This document shows positions 1 to 15,000 of a DNA stretch of 64,000 nucleotides, in pieces. Below the pieces are notes generated by a model. That model ran no database searches. It had not been told where the DNA came from and saw only the letters and a list, made by a program, of their open reading frames with translations. Source of the DNA: Loxodes magnus (taxonomy: Eukaryota; Ciliophora; Karyorelictea; Loxodida; Loxodidae); contig CAMPDV010000242.1 in NCBI GenBank assembly GCA_946699065.1, positions 248,001 to 312,000 on the forward strand. The letters run 5' to 3'. Made by a program: the position numbers and the translations under genes. The stretch's first letter is position 1, and each line of letters starts with the position of its first letter.

Positions 1-1
1 C

Positions 2-3000
2 TGTAAGACCATGAGTGGTCACACTAGTAATGTATGATCTGTGGCTATATCCAGTGATTCAGAGTTCATCGTATCGGGAAGTGCAGATTATACGGTGAGA
101 CTATGGGACGTCAATACAGTTACCTGTAAGACCATGAGTGGTCACACTAGTAATGTATGATCTGTGGCTATATCCAGTGATTCAGAGTTCATCGTATCGG
201 GAAGTCATGATTATACGGTGAGACTATGGAACATCAAGACAGTTACCTGTAAGACCATGAGTGGTCACACTGATTATGTATATGCTGTGGCTATATCCAG
301 TGATTCAGAGTTCATCGTATCGGGAAGTGCAGATTAGACGGTGAGACTATGGGACGTCAAGACAGGTACCTGTAAGACCATGAGTGGTCACACTAGTTCT
401 GTATTCTCTGTGGCTATATCCAGTGATTCAGAGTTCATCGTATCGGGAAGTGCAGATTAGACGGTGAGACTATGCGACGTCAAGACAGTTACCTGTAAGA
501 CCATGAGTGGTCACACTAGTAATGTATGATCTGTGGCTATATCCAGTGATTCAGAGTTCATCGTATCGGGAAGTCATGATTAGACGGTGAGACTATGGGA
601 CGTCAAGACAGGTACCTGTAAGACCATGAGTGGCCACACTAGTTATGTATGATCTGTGGCTATATCCAGTGATTCAGAGTTCATCGTATCGGGAAGTGCA
701 GATTATACGGTGAGACTATAAAACGTCAAGACAGGTACCTGTAAGACCATGAGTGGTCACACTAGTTGTGTATATGCTGTGGCTATATCCAGTGATTCAG
801 AGTTCATCGTATCGGGAAGTGCAGATTATACGGTGAGACTATGGGACGTCAAGACAGGTACCTGTAAGACCATGAGTGGTCACACTGATTATGTATATGC
901 TGTGGCTATATCCAGTGATTCAGAGTTCATCGTATCGGGAAGTCATGATTATACGGTGAGACTATGGAACATCAAGACAGTTACCTGTAAGACCATGAGT
1001 GGTCACACTGATTATGTATATGCTGTGGCTATATCCAGTGATTCAGAGTTCATCGTATCGGGAAGTGCAGATTATACGGTGAGACTATGCGACGTCAAGA
1101 CAGGTACCTGTAAAACCATGAGTGGTCACACTAGTAATGTATGATCTGTGGCTATATCCAGTGATTCAGAGTTCATCGTATCGGGAAGTCATGATTAGAC
1201 GGTGAGACTATGCGACGTCAAGACAGTTACCTGTAAGACCATGAGTGGTCACACTGATTATGTATATGCTGTGGCTATATCCAGTGATTCAGAGTTCATC
1301 GTATCGGGAAGTTATTATTAGACGGTGAGACTATGGGACGTCAAGACAGGTACCTGTAAGACCATGAGTGGTCACACTAGTAATGTATGATCTGTGGCTA
1401 TATCCAGTGATTCAGAGTTCATCGTATCGGGAAGTTAAGATTCTACGGTGAGACTATGGGACGTCAAGACAGTTACCTGTAAGACCATGAGTGGTCACAC
1501 TAGTTATGTATGATCTGTGGCTATATCCAGTGATTCAGAGTTCATCGTATCGGGAAGTTAAGATTATACGGTGAGACTATGGGACGTCAAGACAGGTACC
1601 TGTAAGACCATGAGTGGTCACACTAGTAATGTATGATCTGTGGCTATATCCAGTGATTCAGAGTTCATCGTATCGGGAAGTGCAGATTATACGGTGAGAC
1701 TATGGGACGTCAAGACAAGTACCTGTAAGACCATGAGTGGTCACACTAGTAATGTATGATCTGTGGCTATATCCAGTGATTCAGAGTTCATCGTATCGGG
1801 AAGTCATGATTATACGGTGAGACTATGGGACGTCAAGACAGGTACCTGTAAGACCATGAGTGGTCACACTAGTAATGTATGATCTGTGGCTATATCCAGT
1901 GATTCAGAGTTCATCGTATCGGGAAGTTATTATTAGACGGTGAGACTATGCGACGTCAAGACAGTTACCTGTAAAACCATGAGTGGTCACACTAGTAATG
2001 TATGATCTGTGGCTATATCCAGTGATTCAGAGTTCATCGTATCGGGAAGTTATGATTAGACGGTGAGACTATGGAACATCAAGACAGTTACCTGTAAGAC
2101 CATGAGTGGTCACACTGATTATGTATATGCTGTGGCTATATCCAGTGATTCAGAGTTCATCGTATCGGTAAGTGCAAATACTACGGTGAGACTATGGGAC
2201 GTCAAGACAGGTACCTGTAAGACCATGAGTGGCCACACTAGTTATGTATGATCTGTGGCTATATCCAGTGATTCAGAGTTCATCGTATCGGGAAGTCATG
2301 ATTAGACGGTGAGACTATGGGACGTCAAGACAGGTACCTGTAAGACCATGAGTGGTCACACTGATTATGTATATGCTGTGGCTATATCCAGTGATTCAGA
2401 GTTCATCGTATCGGGAAGTCATGATTAGACGGTGAGACTATGGGACGTCAAGACAGGTACCTGTAAGATCATGAGTGGTCACACTAGTTATGTATATGAT
2501 GTGGCTATATCCAGTGATTCAGAGTTCATCGTATCGGGAAGTCATGATTATACGGTGAGACTATGGAACATCAAGACAGTTACCTGTAAGACCATGAGTG
2601 GTCACACTGATTATGTATATGCTGTGGCTATATCCAGTGATTCAGAGTTCATCGTATCGGTAAGTGCAGATTATACGGTGAGACTATGGGACGTCAAGAC
2701 AAGTACCTGTAAGACCATGAGTGGCCACACTAGTTATGTATGATCTGTGGCTATATCCAGTGATTCAGAGTTCATCGTATCGGGAAGTGCAGATTAGACG
2801 GTGAGACTATGGGACGTCAAGACAGGTACCTGTAAGACCATGAGTGGTCACACTAGTAATGTATGATCTGTGGCTATATCCAGTGATTCAGAGTTCATCG
2901 TATCGGGAAGTGCAGATTATACGGTGAGACTATGGGACGTCAATACAGTTACCTGTAAGACCATGAGTGGTCACACTAGTAATGTATGATCTGTGGCTAT

Positions 3001-6000
3001 ATCCAGTGATTCAGAGTTCATCGTATCGGGAAGTCATGATTATACGGTGAGACTATGGAACATCAAGACAGTTACCTGTAAGACCATGAGTGGTCACACT
3101 GATTATGTATATGCTGTGGCTATATCCAGTGATTCAGAGTTCATCGTATCGGGAAGTGCAGATTAGACGGTGAGACTATGGGACGTCAAGACAGGTACCT
3201 GTAAGACCATGAGTGGCCACACTAGTTATGTATGATCTGTGGCTATATCCAGTGATTCAGAGTTCATCGTATCGGGAAGTGCAGATTATACGGTGAGACT
3301 ATGGGACGTCAAGACAAGTACCTGTAAGACCATGAGTGGTCACACTGATTATGTATATGCTGTGGCTATATCCAGTGTCTCAGAGTTCATCGTATCGGGA
3401 AGTCATGATTAGACGGTGAGACTATGGGACGTCAAGACAGGTACCTGTAAGATCATGAGTGGTCACACTAGTTATGTATATGATGTGGCTATATCCAGTG
3501 ATTCAGAGTTCATCGTATCGGGAAGTCATGATTATACGGTGAGACTATGGGACGTCAAGACAGGTACCTGTAAGACCATGAGTGGTCACACTGATTATGT
3601 ATATGCTGTGGCTATATCCAGTGATTCAGAGTTCATCGTATCGGTAAGTGCAGATACTACGGTGAGACTATGGGACGTCAAGACAGGTACCTGTAAGACC
3701 ATGAGTGGTCACACTAGTTCTGTATTCTCTGTGGCTATATCCAGTGATTCAGAGTTCATCGTATCGGGAAGTGCAGATTAGACGGTGAGACTATGCGACG
3801 TCAAGACAGTTACCTGTAAGACCATGAGTGGTCACACTAGTAATGTATGATCTGTGGCTATATCCAGTGATTCAGAGTTCATCGTATCGGGAAGTGCAGA
3901 TTAGACGGTGAGACTATGGGACGTCAAGACAAGTACCTGTAAGACCATGAGTGGTCACACTAGTTGTGTATATGCTGTGGCTTTATCCAGTGATTCAGAG
4001 TTCATCGTATCGGGAAGTGCAGATTATACGGTGAGACTATGGGACGTCAAGACAGGTACCTGTAAGACCATGAGTGGTCACACTGATTATGTATATGCTG
4101 TGGCTATATCCAGTGATTCAGAGTTCATCGTATCGGGAAGTCATGATTATACGGTGAGACTATGGAACATCAAGACAGTTACCTGTAAGACCATGAGTGG
4201 TCACACTGATTATGTATATGCTGTGGCTATATCCAGTGATTCAGAGTTCATCGTATCGGGAAGTGCAGATTATACGGTGAGACTATGGGACGTCAAGACA
4301 GGTACCTGTAAGACCATGAGTGGTCACACTAGTAATGTATGATCTGTGGCTATATCCAGTGATTCAGAGTTCATCGTATCGGGAAGTCATGATTAGACGG
4401 TGAGACTATGCGACGTCAAGACAGTTACCTGTAAGACCATGAGTGGTCACACTGATTATGTATATGCTGTGGCTATATCCAGTGATTCAGAGTTCATCGT
4501 ATCGGGAAGTTATTATTAGACGGTGAGACTATGGGACGTCAAGACAGGTACCTGTAAGACCATGAGTGGTCACACTAGTTGTGTATATGCTGTGGCTATA
4601 TCCAGTGATTCAGAGTTCATCGTATCGGGAAGTGCAGATTAGACGGTGAGACTATGGGACGTCAAGACAGGTACCTGTAAGACCATGAGTGGCCACACTA
4701 GTTATGTATGATCTGTGGCTATATCCAGTGATTCAGAGTTCATCGTATCGGGAAGTGCAGATTATACGGTGAGACTATGGGACGTCAAGACAAGTACCTG
4801 TAAGACCATGAGTGGTCACACTAGTTGTGTATATGCTGTGGCTTTATCCAGTGATTCAGAGTTCATCGTATCGGGAAGTGCAGATTATACGGTGAGACTA
4901 TGGGACGTCAAGACAGGTACCTGTAAGACCATGAGTGGTCACACTGATTATGTATATGCTGTGGCTATATCCAGTGATTCAGAGTTCATCGTATCGGGAA
5001 GTCATGATTATACGGTGAGACTATGGAACATCAAGACAGTTACCTGTAAGACCATGAGTGGTCACACTGATTATGTATATGCTGTGGCTATATCCAGTGA
5101 TTCAGAGTTCATCGTATCGGGAAGTGCAGATTATACGGTGAGACTATGCGACGTCAAGACAGGTACCTGTAAGACCATGAGTGGTCACACTAGTAATGTA
5201 TGATCTGTGGCTATATCCAGTGATTCAGAGTTCATCGTATCGGGAAGTGCAGATTAGACGGTGAGACTATGGGACGTCAAGACAGGTACCTGTAAGACCA
5301 TGAGGTGTCACACACATTATGTATATGATGTGGCTATATCCAGTGATTCAGAGTTCATCGTATCGGGAAGTCATGATTAGACGGTGAGACTATGCGACGT
5401 CAAGACAGTTACCTGTAAGACCATGAGTGGTCACACTGATTATGTATATGCTGTGGCTATATCCAGTGATTCAGAGTTCATCGTATCGGGAAGTTATTAT
5501 TAGACGGTGAGACTATGGGACGTCAAGACAGGTACCTGTAAGACCATGAGTGGTCACACTAGTTGTGTATATGCTGTGGCTTTATCCAGTGATTCAGAGT
5601 TCATCGTATCGGTAAGTTAAGATTCTACGGTGAGACTATGGGACGTCAAGACAGTTACCTGTAAGACCATGAGTGGTCACACTAGTTATGTATGATCTGT
5701 GGCTATATCCAGTGATTCAGAGTTCATCGTATCGGGAAGTTAAGATTATACGGTGAGACTATGGGACGTCAAGACAGGTACCTGTAAGACCATGAGTGGT
5801 CACACTAGTAATGTATGATCTGTGGCTATATCCAGTGATTCAGAGTTCATCGTATCGGGAAGTGCAGATTATACGGTGAGACTATGGGACGTCAAGACAA
5901 GTACCTGTAAGACCATGAGTGGTCACACTAGTTGTGTATATGCTGTGGCTTTATCCAGTGATTCAGAGTTCATCGTATCGGGAAGTGCAGATTATACGGT

Positions 6001-9000
6001 GAGACTATGGGACGTCAAGACAGTTACCTGTAAGACCATGAGTGGTCACACTGATCATGTATATGCTGTGGCTATATCCAGTGATTCAGAGTTCATCGTA
6101 TCGGGAAGTTATGATTATACGGTGAGACTATGGGACGTCAAGACAGGTACCTGTAAGACCATGAGTGGTCACACTAGTTATGTATATGCTGTGGCTTTAT
6201 CCAGTGATTCAGAGTTCATCGTATCGGGAAGTTATGATTAGACGGTGAGACTATGGGACGTCAAGACAGGTACCTGTAAGACCATGAGTGGTCACACTAG
6301 TTGTGTATATGCTGTGGCTATATCCAGTGATTCAGAGTTCATCGTATCGGGAAGTGCAGATTATACGGTGAGACTATGCGACGTCAAGACAGGTACCTGT
6401 AAGACCATGAGTGGTCACACTAGTTATGTATATGCTGTGGCTTTATCCAGTGATTCAGAGTTCATCGTATCGGGAAGTAATGATTATACGGTGAGACTAT
6501 GGGACGTCAAGACAGGTACCTGTAAGACCATGAGTGGTCACACTAGTAATGTATGATCTGTGGCTATATCCAGTGATTCAGAGTTCATCGTATCGGGAAG
6601 TTAAGATTCTACGGTGAGACTATGGGACGTCAAGACAGTTACCTGTAAGACCATGAGTGGTCACACTAGTTATGTATGATCTGTGGCTATATCCAGTGAT
6701 TCAGAGTTCATCGTATCGGGAAGTTAAGATTATACGGTGAGACTATGGGACGTCAAGACAGGTACCTGTAAGACCATGAGTGGTCACACTAGTAATGTAT
6801 GATCTGTGGCTATATCCAGTGATTCAGAGTTCATCGTATCGGGAAGTGCAGATTATACGGTGAGACTATAGGACGTCAAGACAAGTACCTGTAAGACCAT
6901 GAGTGGTCACACTGATCATGTATATGCTGTGGCTATATCCAGTGATTCAGAGTTCATCGTATCGGGAAGTTATGATTATACGGTGAGACTATGGGACGTC
7001 AAGACAGGTACCTGTAAGACCATGAGTGGTCACACTAGTTATGTATATGCTGTGGCTTTATCCAGTGATTCAGAGTTCATCGTATCGGGAAGTTATGATT
7101 AGACGGTGAGACTATGGGACGTCAAGACAGGTACCTGTAAGACCATGAGTGGTCACACTAGTTGTGTATATGCTGTGGCTATATCCAGTGATTCAGAGTT
7201 CATCGTATCGGGAAGTGCAGATTATACGGTGAGACTATGCGACGTCAAGACAGGTACCTGTAAGACCATGAGTGGTCACACAAATTAGGTATATGCTGTG
7301 GCTATATCCAGTGATTCAGAGTTCATCGTATCGGGAAGTAATGATTATACGGTGAGACTATGGGACGTCAAGACAGGTACCTGTAAGACCATGAGTGGTC
7401 ACACTAGTAATGTATGATCTGTGGCTATATCCAGTGATTCAGAGTTCATCGTATCGGGAAGTGCAGATTATACGGTGAGACTATGGAACGTCAAGACAGG
7501 TACCTGTAAGACCATGAGTGGTCACACTAGTTGTGTATATGCTGTCGCTTTATCCAGTGATTCAGAGTTCATCGTATCGGGAAGTAATGATTATACGGTG
7601 AGACTATGGAACGTCAAGACAGGTACCTGTAAGACCATGAGTGGTCACACTAGTTATGTATATGCTGTGGCTATATCCAGTGATTCAGAGTTCATCGTAT
7701 CGGGAAGTAATGATTATACGGTGAGACTATGGGACGTCAAGACAGGTACCTGTAAGACCATGAGTGGTCACACTAGTAATGTATGATCTGTGGCTATATC
7801 CAGTGATTCAGAGTTCATCGTATCGGGAAGTGCAGATTATACGGTGAGACTATGCGACGTCAAGACAGTTACCTGTAAGACCATGAGTGGTCACACTAGT
7901 TATGTATATGCTGTGGCTTTATCCAGTGATTCAGAGTTCATCGTATCGGGAAGTAATGATTATACGGTGAGACTATGGGACGTCAAGACAGGTACCTGTA
8001 AGACCATGAGTGGTCACACAAATTAGGTATATGCTGTGGCTATATCCAGTGATTCAGAGTTCATCGTATCGGGAAGTGCAGATTATACGGTGAGACTATG
8101 GGACGTCAAGACAGGTACCTGTAAGACCATGAGTGGTCACACTAGTTGTGTATATGCTGTCGCTTTATCCAGTGATTCAGAGTTCATCGTATCGGGAAGT
8201 AATGATTATACGGTGAGACTATGGGACGTCAAGACAGGTACCTGTAAGACCATGAGTGGTCACACTAGTTATGTATATGCTGTGGCTATATCCAGTGATT
8301 CAGAGTTCATCGTATCGGGAAGTAATGATTATACGGTGAGACTATGGGACGTCAAGACAGGTACCTGTAAGACCATGAGTGGTCACACTAGTAATGTATG
8401 ATCTGTGGCTATATCCAGTGATTCAGAGTTCATCGTATCGGGAAGTGCAGATTATACGGTGAGACTATGCGACGTCAAGACAGTTACCTGTAAAACCATG
8501 AGTGGTCACACTAGTTATGTATATGCTGTGGCTTTATCCAGTGATTCAGAGTTCATCGTATCGGGAAGTTATGATTAGACGGTGAGACTATGGGACGTCA
8601 AGACAGGTACCTGTAAGACCATGAGTGGTCACACTAGTTGTGTATATGCTGTGGCTATATCCAGTGATTCAGAGTTCATCGTATCGGGAAGTGCAGATTA
8701 TACGGTGAGACTATGCGACGTCAAGACAGGTACCTGTAAGACCATGAGTGGTCACACTAGTTATGTATATGCTGTGGCTTTATCCAGTGATTCAGAGTTC
8801 ATCGTATCGGGAAGTAATGATTATACGGTGAGACTATGGGACGTCAAGACAGGTACCTGTAAGACCATGAGTGGTCACACTAGTAATGTATGATCTGTGG
8901 CTATATCCAGTGATTCAGAGTTCATCGTATCGGGAAGTGCAGATTATACGGTGAGACTATGGAACGTCAAGACAGGTACCTGTAAGACCATGAGTGGTCA

Positions 9001-12000
9001 CACTAGTTATGTATGATCTGTGGCTATATCCAGTGATTCAGAGTTCATCGTATCGGGAAGTAATGATTATACGGTGAGACTATGGAACATCAAGACAGGT
9101 ACCTGTAAGACCATGAGTGGTCACACTGATCATGTATATGCTGTGGCTATATCCAGTGATTCAGAGTTCATCGTATCGGGAAGTCATGATTAGACGGTGA
9201 GACTATGGGACGTCAAGACAGGTACCTGTAAGATCATGAGTGGTCACACTAGTTATGTATATGATGTGGCTATATCCAGTGATTCAGAGTTCATCGTATC
9301 GGGAAGTGCAGATTAGACGGTGAGACTATGGGACGTCAAGACAGGTACCTGTAAGACCATGAGTGGTCACACTAGTTGTGTATATGATGTGGCTATATCC
9401 AGTGATTCAGAGTTCATCGTATCGGGAAGTGCAGATTATACGGTGAGACTATGGAACGTCAAGACAGGTACCTGTAAGACCATGAGTGGTCACACAAATT
9501 AGGTATATGCTGTGGCTATATCCAGTGATTCAGAGTTCATCGTATCGGGAAGTAATGATTATACGGTGAGACTATGGGACGTCAAGACAGGTACCTGTAA
9601 GACCATGAGTGGTCACACTAGTAATGTATGATCTGTGGCTATATCCAGTGATTCAGAGTTCATCGTATCGGGAAGTGCAGATTAGACGGTGAGACTATGG
9701 GACGTCAAGACAGGTACCTGTAAGACCATGAGTGGTCACACTAGTTGTGTATATGCTGTCGCTTTATCCAGTGATTCAGAGTTCATCGTATCGGGAAGTA
9801 ATGATTATACGGTGAGACTATGGAACGTCAAGACAGGTACCTGTAAGACCATGAGGTGTCACACACATTATGTATATGCTGTGGCTATATCCAGTGATTC
9901 AGAGTTCATCGTATCGGGAAGTTATGATTAGACGGTGAGACTATGGAACGTCAAGACAGGTACCTGTAAGACCATGAGTGGTCACAATAGTTATGTATAT
10001 GCTTTGGCTATATCCAGTGATTCAGAGTTCATCGTATCGGGAAGTGCAGATTAGACGGTGAGACTATGGGACGTCAAGACAGGTACCTGTAAGACCATGA
10101 GTGGTCACACTAGTTGTGTATATGCTGTGGCTTTATCCAGTGATTCAGAGTTCATCGTATCGGGAAGTGCAGATTATACGGTGAGACTATGGGACGTCAA
10201 GACAGGTACCTGTAAGACCATGAGTGGTCACACTAGTAATGTATGATCTGTGGCTATATCCAGTGATTCAGAGTTCATCGTATCGGGAAGTGCAGATTAG
10301 ACGGTGAGACTATGGGACGTCAAGACAGGTACCTGTAAGACCATGAGTGGTCACACTAGTAATGTATGATCTGTGGCTATATCCAGTGATTCAGAGTTCA
10401 TCGTATCGGGAAGTGCAGATTATACGGTGAGACTATGGAACATCAAGACAGGTACCTGTAAGACCATGAGTTGTCACACTAGTTATGTATATGCTGTGGC
10501 TATATCCAGTGATTCAGAGTTCATCGTATCGGGAAGTAATGATTATACGGTGAGACTATGGGACGTCAAGACAGGTACCTGTAAGACCATGAGTGGTCAC
10601 ACTAGTAATGTATGATCTGTGGCTTTATCCAGTGATTCAGAGTTCATCGTATCGGGAAGTGCAGATTATACGGTGAGACTATGGGACGTCAAGACAGTTA
10701 CCTGTAAAACCATGAGTGGTCACACTAGTAATGTATGATCTGTGGCTATATCCAGTGATTCAGAGTTCATCGTATCGGGAAGTGCAGATTAGACGGTGAG
10801 ACTATGGGACGTCAAGACAAGTACCTGTAAGACCATGAGTGGTCACACTGATCATGTATATGCTGTGGCTATATCCAGTGATTCAGAGTTCATCGTATCG
10901 GGAAGTTATGATTATACGGTGAGACTATGGGACGTCAAGACAGGTACCTGTAAGATCATGAGTGGTCACACTAGTTATGTATATGATGTGGCTATATCCA
11001 GTGATTCAGAGTTCATCGTATCGGGAAGTCATGATTATACGGTGAGACTATGGAACATCAAGACAGGTACCTGTAAGACCATGAGTGTTCACACTAGTTA
11101 TGTATATGCTGTGGCTATATCCAGTGATTCAGAGTTCATCGTATCGGGAAGTTAAGATTATACGGTGAGACTATGGGACGTCAAGACAGGTACCTGTAAG
11201 ACCATGAGTGGTCACACTAGTAATGTATGATCTGTGGCTATATCCAGTGATTCAGAGTTCATCGTATCGGGAAGTCATGATTAGACGGTGAGACTATGGG
11301 ACGTCAAGACAAGTACCTGTAAGACCATGAGTGGTCACACTAGTAATGTATGATCTGTGGCTATATCCAGTGATTCAGAGTTCATCGTATCGGGAAGTGC
11401 AGATTAGACGGTGAGACTATGGGACGTCAAGACAGGTACCTGTAAGACCATGAGTGGTCACACTAGTTGTGTATATGCTGTCGCTTTATCCAGTGATTCA
11501 GAGTTCATCGTATCGGGAAGTGCAGATTATACGGTGAGACTATGGAACGTCAAGACAGGTACCTGTAAGACCATGAGGTGTCACACACATTATGTATATG
11601 CTGTGGCTATATCCAGTGATTCAGAGTTCATCGTATCGGGAAGTTATGATTAGACGGTGAGACTATGGAACGTCAAGACAGGTACCTGTAAGACCATGAG
11701 TGGTCACAATAGTTATGTATATGCTTTGGCTATATCCAGTGATTCAGAGTTCATCGTATCGGGAAGTGCAGATTATACGGTGAGACTATGGGACGTCAAG
11801 ACAGGTACCTGTAAGACCATGAGTGGTCACACACATTATGTATATGATGTGGCTATATCCAGTGATTCAGAGTTCATCGTATCGGGAAGTGCAGATTATA
11901 CGGTGAGACTATGCGACGTCAAGACAGGTACCTGTAAAACCATGAGTGGTCACACTAGTAATGTATGATCTGTGGCTATATCCAGTGATTCAGAGTTCAT

Positions 12001-15000
12001 CGTATCGTGAAGTGCAGATTCTACGGTGAGACTATGGGACGTCAAGACAGTTACCTGTAAGACCATGAGTGGTCACACTAGTTATGTATTCACTGTGGCT
12101 TTATCCAGTGATTCAGAGTTCATCGTATCGGGAAGTGCAGATTATACGGTGAGACTATGGGACATCAAGACAGGTACCTGTAAGACCATGAGTGGTCACA
12201 CTAGTAATGTATGATCTGTGGCTATATCCAGTGATTCAGAGTTCATCGTATCGGGAAGTTAAGATTCTACGGTGAGACTATGGGACGTCAAGACAGTTAC
12301 CTGTAAGACCATGAGTGGTCACACTAGTAATGTATGATCTGTGGCTATATCCAGTGATTCAGAGTTCATCGTATCGGGAAGTTAAGATTATACGGTGAGA
12401 CTATGGGACGTCAAGACAGGTACCTGTAAGACCATGAGTGGTCACACTAGTAATGTATGATCTGTGGCTATATCCAGTGATTCAGAGTTCATCGTATCGG
12501 GAAGTTAAGATTCTACGGTGAGACTATGGGACGTCAAGACAGGTACCTGTAAGACCATGAGTGGTCACACTAGTAATGTATGATCTGTGGCTATATCCAG
12601 TGATTCAGAGTTCATCGTATCGGGAAGTTAAGATTATACGGTGAGACTATGGGACGTCAAGACAGGTACCTGTAAGACCATGAGTGGTCACACTAGTAAT
12701 GTATGATCTGTGGCTATATCCAGTGATTCAGAGTTCATCGTATCGGGAAGTGCAGATTATACGGTGAGACTATGGGACGTCAAGACAAGTACCTGTAAGA
12801 CCATGAGTGGTCACACTAGTAATGTATGATCTGTGGCTATATCCAGTGATTCAGAGTTCATCGTATCGGGAAGTCATGATTATACGGTGAGACTATGGGA
12901 CGTCAAGACAGGTACCTGTAAGACCATGAGTGGTCACACTAGTAATGTATGATCTGTGGCTATATCCAGTGATTCAGAGTTCATCGTATCGGGAAGTTAT
13001 TATTAGACGGTGAGACTATGCGACGTCAAGACAGTTACCTGTAAAACCATGAGTGGTCACACTAGTAATGTATGATCTGTGGCTATATCCAGTGATTCAG
13101 AGTTCATCGTATCGGGAAGTTATGATTAGACGGTGAGACTATGGGACGTCAAGACAGGTACCTGTAAGACCATGAGTGGTCACACTGATTATGTATATGC
13201 TGTGGCTATATCCAGTGATTCAGAGTTCATCGTATCGGGAAGTTATTATAAGACGGTGAGACTATGGGACGTCAAGACAGGTACCTGTAAGACCATGAGT
13301 GGTCACACTAGTAATGTATGATCTGTGGCTATATCCAGTGATTCAGAGTTCATCGTATCGGGAAGTTAAGATTCTACGGTGAGACTATGGGACGTCAAGA
13401 CAGTTACCTGTAAGACCATGAGTGGTCACACTAGTTATGTATGATCTGTGGCTATATCCAGTGATTCAGAGTTCATCGTATCGGGAAGTCATGATTATAC
13501 GGTGAGACTATGGGACGTCAAGACAGGTACCTGTAAGACCATGAGTGGTCACACTAGTAATGTATGATCTGTGGCTATATCCAGTGATTCAGAGTTCATC
13601 GTATCGGGAAGTGCAGATTAGACGGTGAGACTATGGGACGTCAAGACAGGTACCTGTAAGACCATGAGTGGTCACACTAGTTATGTATTCACTGTGGCTT
13701 TATCCAGTGATTCAGAGTTCATCGTATCGGGAAGTGCAGATTATACGGTGAGACTATGGGACGTCAAGACAGTTACCTGTAAGACCATGAGTGGTCACAC
13801 TAGTAATGTATGATCTGTGGCTATATCCAGTGATTCAGAGTTCATCGTATCGGGAAGTTATGATTATACGGTGAGACTATGGGACGTCAAGACAGGTACC
13901 TGTAAGACCATGAGTGGTCACACTGATTATGTATATGCTGTGGCTATATCCAGTGATTCAGAGTTCATCGTATCGGGAAGTGCAGATTAGACGGTGAGAC
14001 TATGGGACGTCAAGACAGGTACCTGTAAGACCATGAGTGGTCTCACTAGTAATGTATGATCTGTGGCTTTATCCAGTGATTCAGAGTTCATCGTATCGGG
14101 AAGTGCAGATTATACGGTGAGACTATGCGACGTCAAGACAGGTACCTGTAAGACCATGAGTGGTCACACTAGTTATGTATATGCTGTGGCTTTATCCAGT
14201 GATTCAGAGTTCATCGTATCGGGAAGTAATGATTATACGGTGAGACTATGGGACGTCAAGACAGGTACCTGTAAGACCATGAGTGGTCACACTAGTAATG
14301 TATGATCTGTGGCTATATCCAGTGATTCAGAGTTCATCGTATCGGGAAGTGCAGATTAGACGGTGAGACTATGGGACGTCAAGACAGGTACCTGTAAGAC
14401 CATGAGTGGTCACACTAGTAATGTATGATCTGTGGCTATATCCAGTGATTCAGAGTTCATCGTATCGGGAAGTGCAGATTAGACGGTGAGACTATGGGAC
14501 GTCAAGACAGGTACCTGTAAGACCATGAGTGGTCACAATAGTAATGTATGATCTGTGGCTATATCCAGTGATTCAGAGTTCATCGTATCGGGAAGTTATT
14601 ATTAGACGGTGAGACTATGCGACGTCAAGACAGTTACCTGTAAAACCATGAGTGGTCACACTAGTAATGTATGATCTGTGGCTATATCCAGTGATTCAGA
14701 GTTCATCGTATCGGGAAGTTATGATTAGACGGTGAGACTATGGGACGTCAAGACAGTTACCTGTAAAACCATGAGTGGTCACACTAGTTATGTATATGCT
14801 GTGGCTTTATCCAGTGATTCAGAGTTCATCGTATCGGGAAGTTATGATTAGACGGTGAGACTATGGGACGTCAAGACAGGTACCTGTAAGACCATGAGTG
14901 GTCACACTAGTTGTGTATATGCTGTGGCTATATCCAGTGATTCAGAGTTCATCGTATCGGGAAGTGCAGATTATACGGTGAGACTATGCGACGTCAAGAC

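Noticed and set aside
2161..2175. CGGTAAGTGCA as a 5' splice site in the SVSA units
   Set aside because: It matches a donor consensus, but it arises from a single GGA-to-GTA change in the unit, no partner acceptor stands out, and the frame continues as WD40 on both sides.
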